The notes: generated by a model from the letters alone, not told the origin. A DNA stretch of 10,629 nt from Dehalococcoidia bacterium (GCA_004376205.1 SOKG01000079.1:1-10629), one strand, 5' to 3'; counted from the first letter of the stretch, positions 1 to 7,021 are shown. Translations and numbers: made by a program.

Positions 1-373
1 CTCCATCATCGTCGTACGCCTTGACCCAGATCACATCCCCCCCGGGTAGGTCGGGTGCAACATAAGTGCACAGGTCATCTTGATGTGGGTCGAGTTGTAT
101 CCGGCCCGAGCCAGCGCCCCAAATGTAGTGGATTTCATCACCATCGGGATCAGAAGCATGGACTCGAACGCTTGCTGTCTGCCCAGTTTGGACCGTTTGT
201 GGGGTGACTTCGATGTGGTGAATTACAGGTGGGCCATCCGGTGTAAACACCATTGCCATCAGGTACCATATAATGATTAAAAGCCATCCTAGAACAGCCA
301 TTAGCGGGCTTACATAATTCAGCATGACTTGAGAAAATGCATGCCGCTTGGGAAGTCTCTTGGGATTCTTCAT
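1..373 (-). CDS. Membrane-anchored protein with Ig-like extracellular domain (3' end cut by window edge)
   Basis: The readable 124 residues start at an ATG preceded directly by an in-frame TAA, so no longer start is possible. An AGGTG ribosome site lies 8 nt upstream. After a basic start (MKNPKRLPKRH) comes one hydrophobic segment at about residues 17-47, rich in L, I, W and M, which is a membrane anchor. The rest reads like one Ig/PKD-like beta-sandwich repeat: a PP-x-I opening, a VTPQTVQTGQTASV strand, an SDPDGDEIHYIW core, and TYVAPDLPGGDVIWVKAYDDDG near the edge. Such domains usually sit outside the cell and bind ligands or other proteins. The gene begins 15 nt after the betaine-type binding protein and is almost surely co-transcribed with it. 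The C-terminus, and any catalytic domain, lies outside the window. The topology is clear; the function is unknown. Confidence 0.8.
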   Translation of the reverse strand, partial: MKNPKRLPKRHAFSQVMLNYVSPLMAVLGWLLIIIWYLMAMVFTPDGPPVIHHIEVTPQTVQTGQTASVRVHASDPDGDEIHYIWGAGSGRIQLDPHQDDLCTYVAPDLPGGDVIWVKAYDDDG

Positions 374-388
374 TTAAGCTGCACCTAT

Positions 389-1345
389 TCACTCTTCGAT
401 CAAACCCCGTTCGACCAAGTACTCATGTGCAACCTGATCAGCGCCCATTCCGTCAATGTCCACCTTAGCGTTGAGTCCCTGCCAGACCTGCTGGCATTCA
501 GCAACTATGTCAAGGGTAGCAGGTTCACCTCCGCCAGGAAAGGTACCCACCAACTCATTGAGAATATCTGCAATTTCAGGATGCTCAGCAAGGACTTCCT
601 CGCGTACATAAGGGGTCAGGTCGTACGGCGGGGAAAAAGCCTCATCGTCCGGATATACGTACCACCCATGCTCATCAATCGCAGCATCTGTACCAAAGAC
701 CATTGCTACTTCGCACTCGTGTTGTTCCAAACTCTGCAGACACGTTGCCGGGGGCACGGTAACGCTGAGATAGGATTCAGCAATTGTGAAGTTGTAGTGA
801 CTCTCTAAGGCAGGAAGGCCGTCTGGACGCTGGGAGAACTCTTCGCCGACGGCAGTCTGGATCTCCCCGTCATTCTCTCGATAAAGCGCTGCCAGGTCAG
901 AGAGCATCTCTAGCTCATGTTGTGCGACGAACTCGGGCCAGGAAGCAAGAGCATAAGTATTATTGTTCCAGATCGGATTGAGCCAGATGAAGCTGTTGCC
1001 CTCCTCCTCTTCCTCTACAAGGCGGTAAACCTCGTTGTTATCTCTCCCCGGCTCACGCTGGTGGGCAAGAAGCACCATCCAGGCCGTCCCGGTATACTCG
1101 GCGCAAATATCGATGTCGCCGGCTTCCATCCCTTCCCTAAGCTGGCTAGTAGAGAGGTCTGATACCAATTCGACTGTGAAGCCACGGTCTTCCAGCAGCT
1201 GCTTCATCATCTGACCAATGATATACTGCTCCGTAAAGCTCTTGCATCCAACGGTGAGATCTGCCGGCGCTGGACACCCTACCCCCGTTACGATCAGGAT
1301 AAGGGCTAAAACTACTGCCGAAATAATAACAGCTACTTTACGCAT
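389..1345 (-). CDS. Glycine betaine/choline-type ABC transporter substrate-binding lipoprotein (OpuAC family)
   Basis: This 318-residue protein has a signal peptide (MRKVAV, then a hydrophobic stretch to about residue 20) and a lipobox-like site ending at Cys24, so it is probably a lipoprotein. The mature start, with CKSFTEQYIIGQMM at 34-47, matches the G-S-K-x-F-T-E-Q signature of the OpuAC/OpuCC/ProX-type binding proteins. Later family landmarks are EYTGTAW and the NNNTYALA segment. The length is normal. Known members capture glycine betaine, choline, carnitine or related quaternary amines and hand them to a permease with an ATPase; the exact ligand cannot be read here. A GGGGTGA ribosome site sits 4 nt before the ATG. 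Neither permease nor ATPase is adjacent: the upstream 580 bp hold only relics, and the next gene encodes an anchored Ig-like protein. It may be an orphan receptor serving a remote transporter. An unusual run of five Glu lies near residues 110-115. Confidence 0.9.
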   Translation of the reverse strand: MRKVAVIISAVVLALILIVTGVGCPAPADLTVGCKSFTEQYIIGQMMKQLLEDRGFTVELVSDLSTSQLREGMEAGDIDICAEYTGTAWMVLLAHQREPGRDNNEVYRLVEEEEEGNSFIWLNPIWNNNTYALASWPEFVAQHELEMLSDLAALYRENDGEIQTAVGEEFSQRPDGLPALESHYNFTIAESYLSVTVPPATCLQSLEQHECEVAMVFGTDAAIDEHGWYVYPDDEAFSPPYDLTPYVREEVLAEHPEIADILNELVGTFPGGGEPATLDIVAECQQVWQGLNAKVDIDGMGADQVAHEYLVERGLIEE

Positions 1346-1357
1346 CGCTTCACCCCG

Positions 1358-1486
1358 TCAAAAATTTTGTATTGCGGCTTGACGCCTTTCAGGTTGATTT
1401 GGCCTTAGAGTGTCACGCTCAAAATACCACGTACTGTAGCCAGCTGCTTCTAAGCCGTTTGCAGTCTCCGTGGCTATGCCAGCGTC
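1358..1486 (-). pseudogene. TIR-domain-like gene relic
   Basis: Between two in-frame stops this strand reads 42 codons that include ANGLEAAGYSTWYFERDT. That resembles the early part of bacterial TIR/TIR_2 domains, where a helix (A-x-x-L-E-A-x-G-Y) is followed by a T-W-Y-Y-E-R-D strand and loop. Nothing recognisable follows: the reading continues as LRPNQPERRQAAIQNF and stops 12 bp before the ATG of the binding protein. The rest of a TIR domain, including its catalytic Glu region, is missing, so this is at best a decayed fragment of a defence or signalling gene. The call rests on motif memory over about 20 residues and could be chance. Confidence 0.35.
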
Positions 1487-1580
1487 TCATTGCATGTGGC
1501 TGATGAAAACATGGCTCATGCGCCGCATCCTCAGTCACATCTTCCACCAGAGCCGGGGGCCGGCTACAAAAGGAGGCAAT

Positions 1581-1681
1581 TGATGGGGATTTTCTTTGGA
1601 GAGAATCCTATCCGGGTAGATGTCAGGAAGCTACCACGTTTCAGATGTGTTGTCAAGAGGCAACGGTGGAGGCTGGGGTAA
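1581..1681 (+). CDS. Short ORF with strong ribosome site (32 aa, possible frameshifted 5' end)
   Basis: AAAGGAGG at about 1568-1575 lies 5-6 nt before ATG 1581, as good a ribosome site as any in the window. The frame reads MGIFFGENPIRVDVRKLPRF, turns basic and stops at 1679-1681. The DNA around the start (CTTTGGAGAGAA) is echoed at about 7514-7525 (CTTTGGAGGGAA) next to an ATG at 7509. This supports the idea that these are the 5' ends of two copies of the same lost gene. There is no known family match, and a functional peptide is not excluded. Confidence 0.25.
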
Positions 1682-1775
1682 GTTAGATCACACCAGCGGA
1701 GCATCGGCGGAGGAACGGGTGTGGGTTCATGAAGTAATCACAGGATTGGAAAGGGAGGTTGTGCTAGCGAGTTAA
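1620..1775 (+). CDS. Small ORF of 51 aa inside repeat copy 1 (unknown, possibly a relic)
   Basis: This short frame begins at ATG 1620 and ends at TAA 1773-1775. Its last 19 codons match, in frame, the end of the 60-aa frame at 7541-7723 (shared pattern VHEVITxLxREVxLA). Of ten differing codons, about half are synonymous (ATC/ATT, AGG/AGA, GAG/GAA, CTA/TTG, GCG/GCA), which hints at past protein selection. A separate 32-aa frame starting at ATG 1581, with a perfect AAAGGAGG site, overlaps its start in another frame, so a frameshift may have split one gene into two pieces. I do not recognise the protein; it may be the tail of a lost mobile-element gene. Confidence 0.25.
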   Translation: MSGSYHVSDVLSRGNGGGWGKLDHTSGASAEERVWVHEVITGLEREVVLAS

Positions 1776-1812
1776 AGCACCGCTCTATGGTATTATGCTG
1801 GCGGTTGGCTAA
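1696..1812 (+). repeat. Diverged direct repeat, copy 1
   Basis: This copy runs from GCGGAGCATC to GGTTGGCTAA and pairs with copy 2 at 7627-7760 in the same orientation. The 57 bp ending at the TAA (1719-1775) are 43/57 identical. The next stretch, through TATGGTATTATGCTG and CGGTTGG, is about 78% identical over 32 bp by hand alignment. Copy 2 carries about 17 extra bases between the first conserved block and the VHEVIT block. Weaker similarity extends upstream to about 1560 (GGGCC-GGCTA and TTTGGAG-GAA). The two copies bracket the dehydratase and oxidoreductase genes. Confidence 0.6.
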
Positions 1813-1925
1813 ATGTCGCTCGCGGCACGAAGAACACATTACACCCTGTTGCTAACTTGCCACAGGGACAGACAAAACTACCCACCTGGAAGGCCTGTCT
1901 ATCTCAGTTTAGATACCTATTGAAA

Positions 1926-3395
1926 CTAAGCAGTCACAGCTTCTCTTTCGTCGATGCCAGCCAAACTGCGGGCAAGCCTCTGCTTCAGGTCCATATCTGT
2001 CTCACGCTCTATCATAATTTTCTGTGCCTGAGGCGATCCCGCTCCGTGTAGCGACTCTGTCCGATAACTGGGAGCTATCTGGCCAAAAGTCATGGAGTGG
2101 ATAAGCGTCAACATGCGGATTCGGTGCTCTGTAGGTACGTCAGGTACTCCTTTTAGGTATTTATCAATGTATTTCCCCATCACGGGGTGCCTGAAATCTT
2201 TTTCGGAGGGGAGCGTTACCAGAATACCGCCAGCTATGTCCTCGGCAAGCCTGCAAAGCTCGTAGGGAAACCTCGTCGTATTGTGCTTACATACATTGGC
2301 TAAAAGTATGTTGGACTGGTAGTTGCCAGACTTAGTCTTCCACCCCTCGTGGGCACAAGCTAATCCGCAGGCATGTATGGTTTCAGTCAGGTGAATCATC
2401 TCCCCAAGTTTCTCTCTGATGTGAGGGGCTCTGCGCGTGCCGTTGTAATCAGCCATTGAGGCCGCCGCTCCAATGAGCACATCACCGATGCCCGGTTTAC
2501 AACCGCCGTAGCTCTGTCTATGGTAAGCAGCGAATCTCTCCACCATCATGATAGCAAATTCGAGCTCCCCGCACATGAAGACCCTATCCCATGGGACAAA
2601 GACATTGTCTAGGATGGTCAATGTCTCCTGTCCGCCGAAGCTGTAATTGCCGACATCGATGTCACCTTCCTCAAGCTTGCGCGTATCGCAGGGCTGTCTT
2701 CCGTAGATGAGGTGGACGCCTTCGGCGTCTGTTGGTATGGCACAGCTTAGTGAATAGTCCTCATCACCCTCACGCATCCTTAGGGTTGGCATAATGAGCA
2801 TTTCATGTGAATTCACGGTTCCCGTTTGACTTGCTTTTGCCCCCCTTATTATGATTCCATCACTCCTTCGCTCCACCACATGCACAAACATGTCCGGGTC
2901 AGTCTGCTTACTTGGAGCCACCGCCCGGTTACCCTTGACATCGGTCATGGCACCCTGTAGACAGAGGTCATTGTCTTGAACATACTTCAGCCACTCTCTA
3001 AACCTGTGATGATACTCGGTTCCGTGCTTTTGATCAATTTCATAGGTGGTGCTAAAAACAGCATTGATCCCGTCAAGACCAACGCACCTCTGGAAACAAC
3101 AGGCTGTCCTCTGTCCCAGCTCCCTCTGTAATTTTACCTTACTGACCATATCATCGGTGCTTTTGAACAGTGCATTGAATCTATTTACTTTCTTCCCTGT
3201 GAGCATCGAGTCCGTGGTCGCCAGATCCTCGTTCTTAGGCTCGTGGGCAACCTTGTAGGTCATGGCCACTGCGTTGATTGATGGTCTGATAATGGGGTTA
3301 TCAACCCAATTCTCCACTTTTTCACCAAGTAGATAGAGATCCAATTTCAGCTGGCGCAAACTCTCGATGTACTCCGCAGCAGTCTTCAATGACAT
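1926..3395 (-). CDS. abfD: 4-hydroxybutyryl-CoA dehydratase / vinylacetyl-CoA isomerase (AbfD type)
   Basis: The protein is 489 residues, essentially the length of Clostridium aminobutyricum AbfD (490). This FAD and [4Fe-4S] enzyme dehydrates 4-hydroxybutyryl-CoA to crotonyl-CoA by a ketyl-radical route and isomerises vinylacetyl-CoA. The cluster ligands known for AbfD (Cys99, Cys103, His292, Cys299) appear here as Cys100, Cys104 (ACCFQRC), His292 and Cys299 (HRQSYGGC). Other residues reported as important also align: Arg91, Gln102, Thr191, Glu257, Tyr296 and Lys300. That separates it from flavin monooxygenases of the same fold (HpaB), which lack the cluster. A TGA just upstream in frame fixes the ATG, and AAGGGAG lies 10 nt before it. 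The gene stands alone: no CoA-transferase, 4-hydroxybutyrate dehydrogenase or butyryl-CoA gene adjoins it. The route could be GABA/4-hydroxybutyrate fermentation or an assimilatory cycle. Confidence 0.9.
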   Translation of the reverse strand: MSLKTAAEYIESLRQLKLDLYLLGEKVENWVDNPIIRPSINAVAMTYKVAHEPKNEDLATTDSMLTGKKVNRFNALFKSTDDMVSKVKLQRELGQRTACCFQRCVGLDGINAVFSTTYEIDQKHGTEYHHRFREWLKYVQDNDLCLQGAMTDVKGNRAVAPSKQTDPDMFVHVVERRSDGIIIRGAKASQTGTVNSHEMLIMPTLRMREGDEDYSLSCAIPTDAEGVHLIYGRQPCDTRKLEEGDIDVGNYSFGGQETLTILDNVFVPWDRVFMCGELEFAIMMVERFAAYHRQSYGGCKPGIGDVLIGAAASMADYNGTRRAPHIREKLGEMIHLTETIHACGLACAHEGWKTKSGNYQSNILLANVCKHNTTRFPYELCRLAEDIAGGILVTLPSEKDFRHPVMGKYIDKYLKGVPDVPTEHRIRMLTLIHSMTFGQIAPSYRTESLHGAGSPQAQKIMIERETDMDLKQRLARSLAGIDEREAVTA

Positions 3396-3907
3396 GATAC
3401 ATCATCTCCCTTCTAGTTTATCCTTGCTTCACTTCACCGTTCATCAGATAATCTCAGCTTTTGACTTCACGGGCTGCGCTCCGCTTAGCAACCAAACAGA
3501 CAATTCATGGCGCGCCCAACACGAATATAACACATTGAGTGTGATGATTGTAGTCTGTCAGTAGCCGGACATGGAAGTCTATCTATCGCTAAACAAAACG
3601 CACATTTGTGCAACAAGCTAGTGTGGCTGGTCCTGCCGATGCTAAGCTTGTAACAGGTTCCTTGCCATTGCTCTCTGATCTCTAAGCAGTAGTGGAAACA
3701 GTAAATGAGCCGCGGCTGAAAGGGGGGATCAAAGAATCACTCTTCCCTGTCCCCACAATCACCTCTTCGGCCTCAGTTCTATCTGTGAATCTACATATGC
3801 CACCTGTGCTCAGGACCTCATCAGCGAGGGGGGATAGACCAGGGTAATATGGGAGAAACCTGCAACGGAGGTTTGAGCCATGGCGTGGCCAGAGTACCCG
3901 GGCTAGT
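3396..3907. other. 512-bp gap between dehydratase and oxidoreductase genes
   Basis: Apart from the NadA-like relic (3748-3849) no gene is seen. A TATATT hexamer on the minus strand (3524-3529), about 130 nt before the dehydratase ATG, could be a -10 box, but no -35 lies at the right distance. A small imperfect dyad (CACATTGAGTGTG, 3531-3543) sits next to it. A 6-bp stem (AAACCT at 3856-3861 with AGGTTT at 3869-3874) lies about 35-50 nt beyond the oxidoreductase stop but lacks a U-tract. The gap suggests that the dehydratase has its own promoter rather than sharing the upstream operon. Confidence 0.5.
3748..3849 (-). pseudogene. Relic resembling the C-terminal part of quinolinate synthase NadA
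   Basis: In a minus-strand frame, the segment YPGLSPLADEVLSTGG then ICRF then TEAEEVIVGT follows the pattern of NadA proteins after their HPEC motif: P-E-V-x-x-L-A-D-x-V-x-S-T-G-G-M, then a helix, then E-x-I-V-G-T. The cluster-binding Cys of the HPEC motif is missing (YPG instead). After VGT the similarity stops, where NadA should go on with an E-x-G-x-x-H-R-L helix and its last Cys. No N-terminal two-thirds is present nearby. It is therefore a decayed piece rather than a gene. It lies just downstream of the oxidoreductase stop. The assignment uses remembered family patterns over about 34 residues. Confidence 0.4.
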
Positions 3908-5839
3908 CTACAGGGTGAGGCCGACGCGGTAGCCACCCTCCACAGCCTCCCTTATCCCTCGGGGCTCGATGCAGTCACCCACACAGAAAACCTGGGGAAC
4001 CTTGCCCTCTATCGAAGCCAGGAGATCAGTGTTGGGCTTGGCGCCGGCGGCCAGCACTACGGTGTCCGCCTCGACGGTCCTCCTTTCCCCCTCTCTGGTT
4101 CTGACGATCACGCCGGCCTCGGTGATTTCCTCGTACTCAACTCCTGTGAGTATGGAAACACCTTTGGCCTCTAGTCTCCTGATGAGAGGCGCCCTCACAG
4201 AAGGGCCGACCTTGGTCGCCAGCTCCGGGCCTCGCCTCATGATGGTGACCCTCTTGCCCTGCTCCGCCAAGTACGCGGCGGTCTCGCAGCCGACCAGCTC
4301 CCCGCCGATAACAGCCACCCGCTCCCCGGTCTCGGCTCCAGCGAGAACCTCGGTAGCTAGAAGAACCTGCTTGCCTTCCACCCCGGGTATCTGCGGGACA
4401 AAGGGAATTACACCAGTGGCCAGTACCACAGCATCCGGTTTGAACTGGTCTAGCAAATCTGCAGTAAACCTTTCCCCCAACCGTAGCTCAACGCCCAGCT
4501 TGGCCAGTTGGTCTGCCAGATGCCGGCGGAAGGTGTCGATTGTATCCTTGAACGGCGGCTTGGAGGCAAGAAGCAACTGACCCCCCAATTCATCATCCCT
4601 CTCAAATAGGGTGACCTTGTGCCCTCTGAGGGAGGCTACCCTGGCTGCCTCCATGCCCCCGGGCCCGCCGCCCACCACAACCACCCTCTTGGGCCTTTCA
4701 GCGGGTTTCAGCTCATACTCCCGCTCCCTTCCAAGAGCAGCGTTCACCACACAGTATATCCCCTCCTCTCGGGATACTACACTGTCGAGACAGGTCTGGC
4801 AGTATATACAAGGGGTAATGTCCTCCCCCCTACCCGATGCTACCTTCTGCGGCACGTGGGGATCAGCGATGAGAGCCCTGCCCATGGCGATGAGGTCCAC
4901 TCTCCCCTCCTGAAGAATGCTCTCGCCCAGCTCAGGCGGGATTCGACTCACGGCGATAACGGGAACGGAGACCACCTTTTTTATCCCCTCTGCCAGGGGC
5001 ACCATCGCCCCTGGTGGCTGCGCCATTGGCGGGCGCCGCCCCGGGCCAACGGCATGCCCCGAGACGTGGATGGCATCCACACCCGCCCTTTCGGCGAGCT
5101 GAGCCACTACCTGGGTCTCCTCCAGGGTGATTCCTCCCTCCACCCCAAACTCCATGGCGCTGAGGCGGCACCATACGGGATAGTCCTTCCCCACCCTTTC
5201 CCTGATGGCTGCTATCACCTCCAGGAGCAGCCGGGCCCTGTTCTCGACATCGCCCCCGTAAGCATCCTGCCTCTGATTGGACAGGGGGGAGAGGAATTGG
5301 GAGATGAGATAGCCATGGGCGGCGTGGATCTCCACCCCATCGAAACCTGCTCGCATAGCTCGCTCCGCCCCTTCACCGAAGCGGGCCACAATCCCTGCGA
5401 TCTGCGATGGGGTGAGTTCCCTTGGCAGCTCGCCCCCGGGGAAGGCGATGGGAGAGGGGCCTACCGGCTGGTGGCCGGTAACGCTGGACCTGGCCTGTCT
5501 GCCCACATGGTGGAGCTGTATCGCTGCCTTAGCTCCATGCAGCCTTATCGCCTCAGCCAGCTTGCTGAACTCAGGGATGAACCTATCGTCGTCGATGAGG
5601 AGCTGGCGCGGGGTGGCCCTGCCTACAGGAGAATCGACGCAGGTGAACTCCACGATGACGAGCCCCACGCCACCCTTGGCCCTTTCTTGGTAATAGTCTA
5701 TCGTCCTCTGGGTGACGAAGCCGTCCTCCGAGCCGTAGTTGGTGGCCATGGGGGGCATCACCAGCCTGTTCCTGAGGCTCATCCTCCCTATCCAGGCTGG
5801 CTCGAAGAGCTTCTGAAACTGCTTCTGGTTCATTTTCAT
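3908..5839 (-). CDS. NADH:flavin oxidoreductase / 2,4-dienoyl-CoA reductase-like protein with [4Fe-4S] and FAD/NAD domains
   Basis: About 643 residues form the three-part architecture of FadH, bile-acid reductases (BaiCD/BaiH) and trimethylamine dehydrogenase. First comes an FMN TIM barrel (LFEPAWIGRMSLRNRLVMPPM start, HAAHGYLISQFLSPLSNQR with the two His of old yellow enzymes, then YGG-x-x-ENR). Next is a [4Fe-4S] site, and last an FAD/NAD(P) Rossmann pair (VVVVGGGPGGMEAAR; VAVIGGELVGCETA; ending in a C-V-G-D-C segment). With this start the four Cys are 344, 347, 350 and 363 (CIYCQTC...YC), spaced x2-x2-x12. That is the TMADH pattern (345, 348, 351, 364), not the x2-x3-x11 I recall for E. 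coli FadH. The barrel His pair instead favours reduction of an activated C=C bond. AGGAGGTGA (5841-5849) is 4 nt before ATG 5839; a longer frame to 5866 would contain that site, and ATG 5833 is an alternative. The substrate is unknown. Probable electron partner: the upstream ferredoxin protein. Confidence 0.9.
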   Translation of the reverse strand: MKMNQKQFQKLFEPAWIGRMSLRNRLVMPPMATNYGSEDGFVTQRTIDYYQERAKGGVGLVIVEFTCVDSPVGRATPRQLLIDDDRFIPEFSKLAEAIRLHGAKAAIQLHHVGRQARSSVTGHQPVGPSPIAFPGGELPRELTPSQIAGIVARFGEGAERAMRAGFDGVEIHAAHGYLISQFLSPLSNQRQDAYGGDVENRARLLLEVIAAIRERVGKDYPVWCRLSAMEFGVEGGITLEETQVVAQLAERAGVDAIHVSGHAVGPGRRPPMAQPPGAMVPLAEGIKKVVSVPVIAVSRIPPELGESILQEGRVDLIAMGRALIADPHVPQKVASGRGEDITPCIYCQTCLDSVVSREEGIYCVVNAALGREREYELKPAERPKRVVVVGGGPGGMEAARVASLRGHKVTLFERDDELGGQLLLASKPPFKDTIDTFRRHLADQLAKLGVELRLGERFTADLLDQFKPDAVVLATGVIPFVPQIPGVEGKQVLLATEVLAGAETGERVAVIGGELVGCETAAYLAEQGKRVTIMRRGPELATKVGPSVRAPLIRRLEAKGVSILTGVEYEEITEAGVIVRTREGERRTVEADTVVLAAGAKPNTDLLASIEGKVPQVFCVGDCIEPRGIREAVEGGYRVGLTL

Positions 5840-5840
5840 C

Positions 5841-5849
5841 TCACCTCCT
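5841..5849 (-). promoter_or_regulatory. Ribosome binding site that decides the oxidoreductase start
   Basis: AGGAGGTGA is fully complementary to the 16S rRNA tail and lies inside the longer frame that would start at 5866. The AGGAGG core is 4 nt from ATG 5839, the same spacing as for the ferredoxin gene upstream (AAAGGAGG, 4 nt), so 5839 is preferred over 5866. Confidence 0.7.
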
Positions 5850-5917
5850 GGTCTACCACTGCCCATTGTGGCCTAGCCCTTCGGCTGGTGGGATCAGGTC
5901 GCAGGCCGAGTTGGGGC

Positions 5918-7021
5918 TTACCAAAGCGGCTCAGCCATAGTCCTTGCCCAGGCTTCCCTCGGGGTCTGCGCAGGGACAATGTCTCTGACTTTCTTCAGCG
6001 TAATCGCCTGCTGCGGGCAGAGCGCGGTGCAGACACCACACCCGATGCATCGCTCCCCTAGCACCAGAACTCCGTCCCTGCTCCCTTCCTGATAGCTCAG
6101 GCGCCTGTTGATCGCCCCCACCGGGCAATTGTTGAAGCAAGTGAGGCAGCCCTTACACTTTTCCCGGTCAACGTAAGCGAGGAAATTGGACCTCACGAAG
6201 GCATAGGGGTAGTGATTCTCGTTATAAGGACGCAACAACAGGCAGTCGTCGCCGCAGCACATGCAGACGACATTGGGCTGCTCCTGGTAGTTGCGTCCCA
6301 TGATCACCAATCCACTTTTGACCGCGTCCCGCATCAGGGAGAGGCATTCCTCTTTGCCGAGCAAGCGTCCCCCGCGGTACCTAGCCCAGTACGGCGTCTC
6401 CTGATCAAAGTGGATGCAGGTGAAGAGGGGGCGATTGCACCTGTTAGTTGATGCCCGGCATCCGCAGGCTACCACGCAGATGGACTCGGCCTGCTCCACA
6501 TAGTGGCTGAACCTTTCATAAGGGGCCACCTCGGTGGAGGGGTCAATGTGATCCTCGAAGGGCAACACCCTCTCCACGGGGTGCCTGGAGTTGAACATAA
6601 CGAATGGCCAGCCACGCTGCCATAGCCTTTCTCTGAGGTCGGCCAGTCGGCGCTTGTCGTCGTCGGTGATGCCGTCCCCATAGGTGGGGGTATAAAGCGA
6701 GTAGCCCAGGTCCCAGAGAAGAAAGGTGTCGACACCATCCTGTCTCCGCTGCCGGGTGAAGGCGATGCCCTTGTTGAGCATGCTACCGAGCATGTCCTCC
6801 AGCTCGGTGCGGCTTTTCCCTGATGCGCTTTCCAGATCATCGAGGCTCATGCCTCTCTGGCCCCGCAGTGGCATCTTCAGCGCCAGTTCAGCCTCGTCGG
6901 GGGTGAACCTCAACTCTAGGATCTGCACGATCTCCCGGCGCCGTGGGAGTGTAGGTTCCACGGTGGTGTAGTGCTCACGCAGACTCTGATACAGCTGGTC
7001 AGTATCCTTGCCCGTTGTCAT
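5918..7021 (-). CDS. Multi-cysteine 4Fe-4S ferredoxin protein with N-terminal winged-helix-like region
   Basis: The 367 residues fall into three parts. Residues 25-105 look like a winged helix (LPRRREIVQILELRFTPDEA; SLDDLESASGKSRTELEDML; then a basic wing). The middle carries two Cys groups: CVVACGCR...C...C (182, 186, 188, 195, 202) and CMCCGDDC (253, 255, 256, 260). The C-terminus has two classical ferredoxin motifs, CKGCLTCFNNCP (289, 292, 295, 299) and CIGCGVCTALCP (325, 328, 331, 335), which should hold two [4Fe-4S] clusters. Ferredoxin proteins with this middle Cys pattern are common in anaerobes, next to redox enzymes. It is soluble with no signal peptide. AAAGGAGG stands 4 nt before the ATG. 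Its stop is 78 nt before the oxidoreductase start on the same strand, so the two are likely one operon, and an electron-carrier role for that enzyme is the natural inference. Whether the winged helix binds DNA or only protein is open. Confidence 0.88.
   Translation of the reverse strand: MTTGKDTDQLYQSLREHYTTVEPTLPRRREIVQILELRFTPDEAELALKMPLRGQRGMSLDDLESASGKSRTELEDMLGSMLNKGIAFTRQRRQDGVDTFLLWDLGYSLYTPTYGDGITDDDKRRLADLRERLWQRGWPFVMFNSRHPVERVLPFEDHIDPSTEVAPYERFSHYVEQAESICVVACGCRASTNRCNRPLFTCIHFDQETPYWARYRGGRLLGKEECLSLMRDAVKSGLVIMGRNYQEQPNVVCMCCGDDCLLLRPYNENHYPYAFVRSNFLAYVDREKCKGCLTCFNNCPVGAINRRLSYQEGSRDGVLVLGERCIGCGVCTALCPQQAITLKKVRDIVPAQTPREAWARTMAEPLW

Larger units (their letters stand above)
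1346..1925. other. 580-bp gap without intact gene
   Basis: The gap separates the binding-protein gene from the dehydratase gene. It holds the TIR-like relic next to the binding-protein start, two short plus-strand frames and repeat copy 1. Past the repeat (1813-1925) I see nothing coding. Downstream of the dehydratase stop there is only a weak hairpin (AGACA...TGTCT with a long loop) and no T-tract, so I call no terminator. No convincing -35/-10 pair was found for the binding-protein gene. Confidence 0.6.

Noticed and set aside
329..808. 159-codon plus-strand frame
   Set aside because: It is antisense to the substrate-binding protein, which has clear family motifs and its own ribosome site.
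1926..3395. 4-hydroxyphenylacetate 3-monooxygenase (HpaB)
   Set aside because: It has the same fold, but the full set of [4Fe-4S] ligands and AbfD catalytic residues is present, which HpaB lacks.
3524..3561. Sigma-70 promoter for the dehydratase
   Set aside because: TATATT is a fair -10, but the nearest -35-like CTGACA is 26 nt away, too far for a standard promoter.
3856..3874. Terminator after the oxidoreductase
   Set aside because: The stem is only 6 bp (AAACCT/AGGTTT) with a 7-nt loop and no T-tract on the transcribed strand.
4619..6061. 480-codon open frame on the plus strand
   Set aside because: It lies antisense to the oxidoreductase and ferredoxin genes. Composition is Pro/His/Leu-rich with no domain, which is typical of a shadow frame in GC-rich coding DNA.
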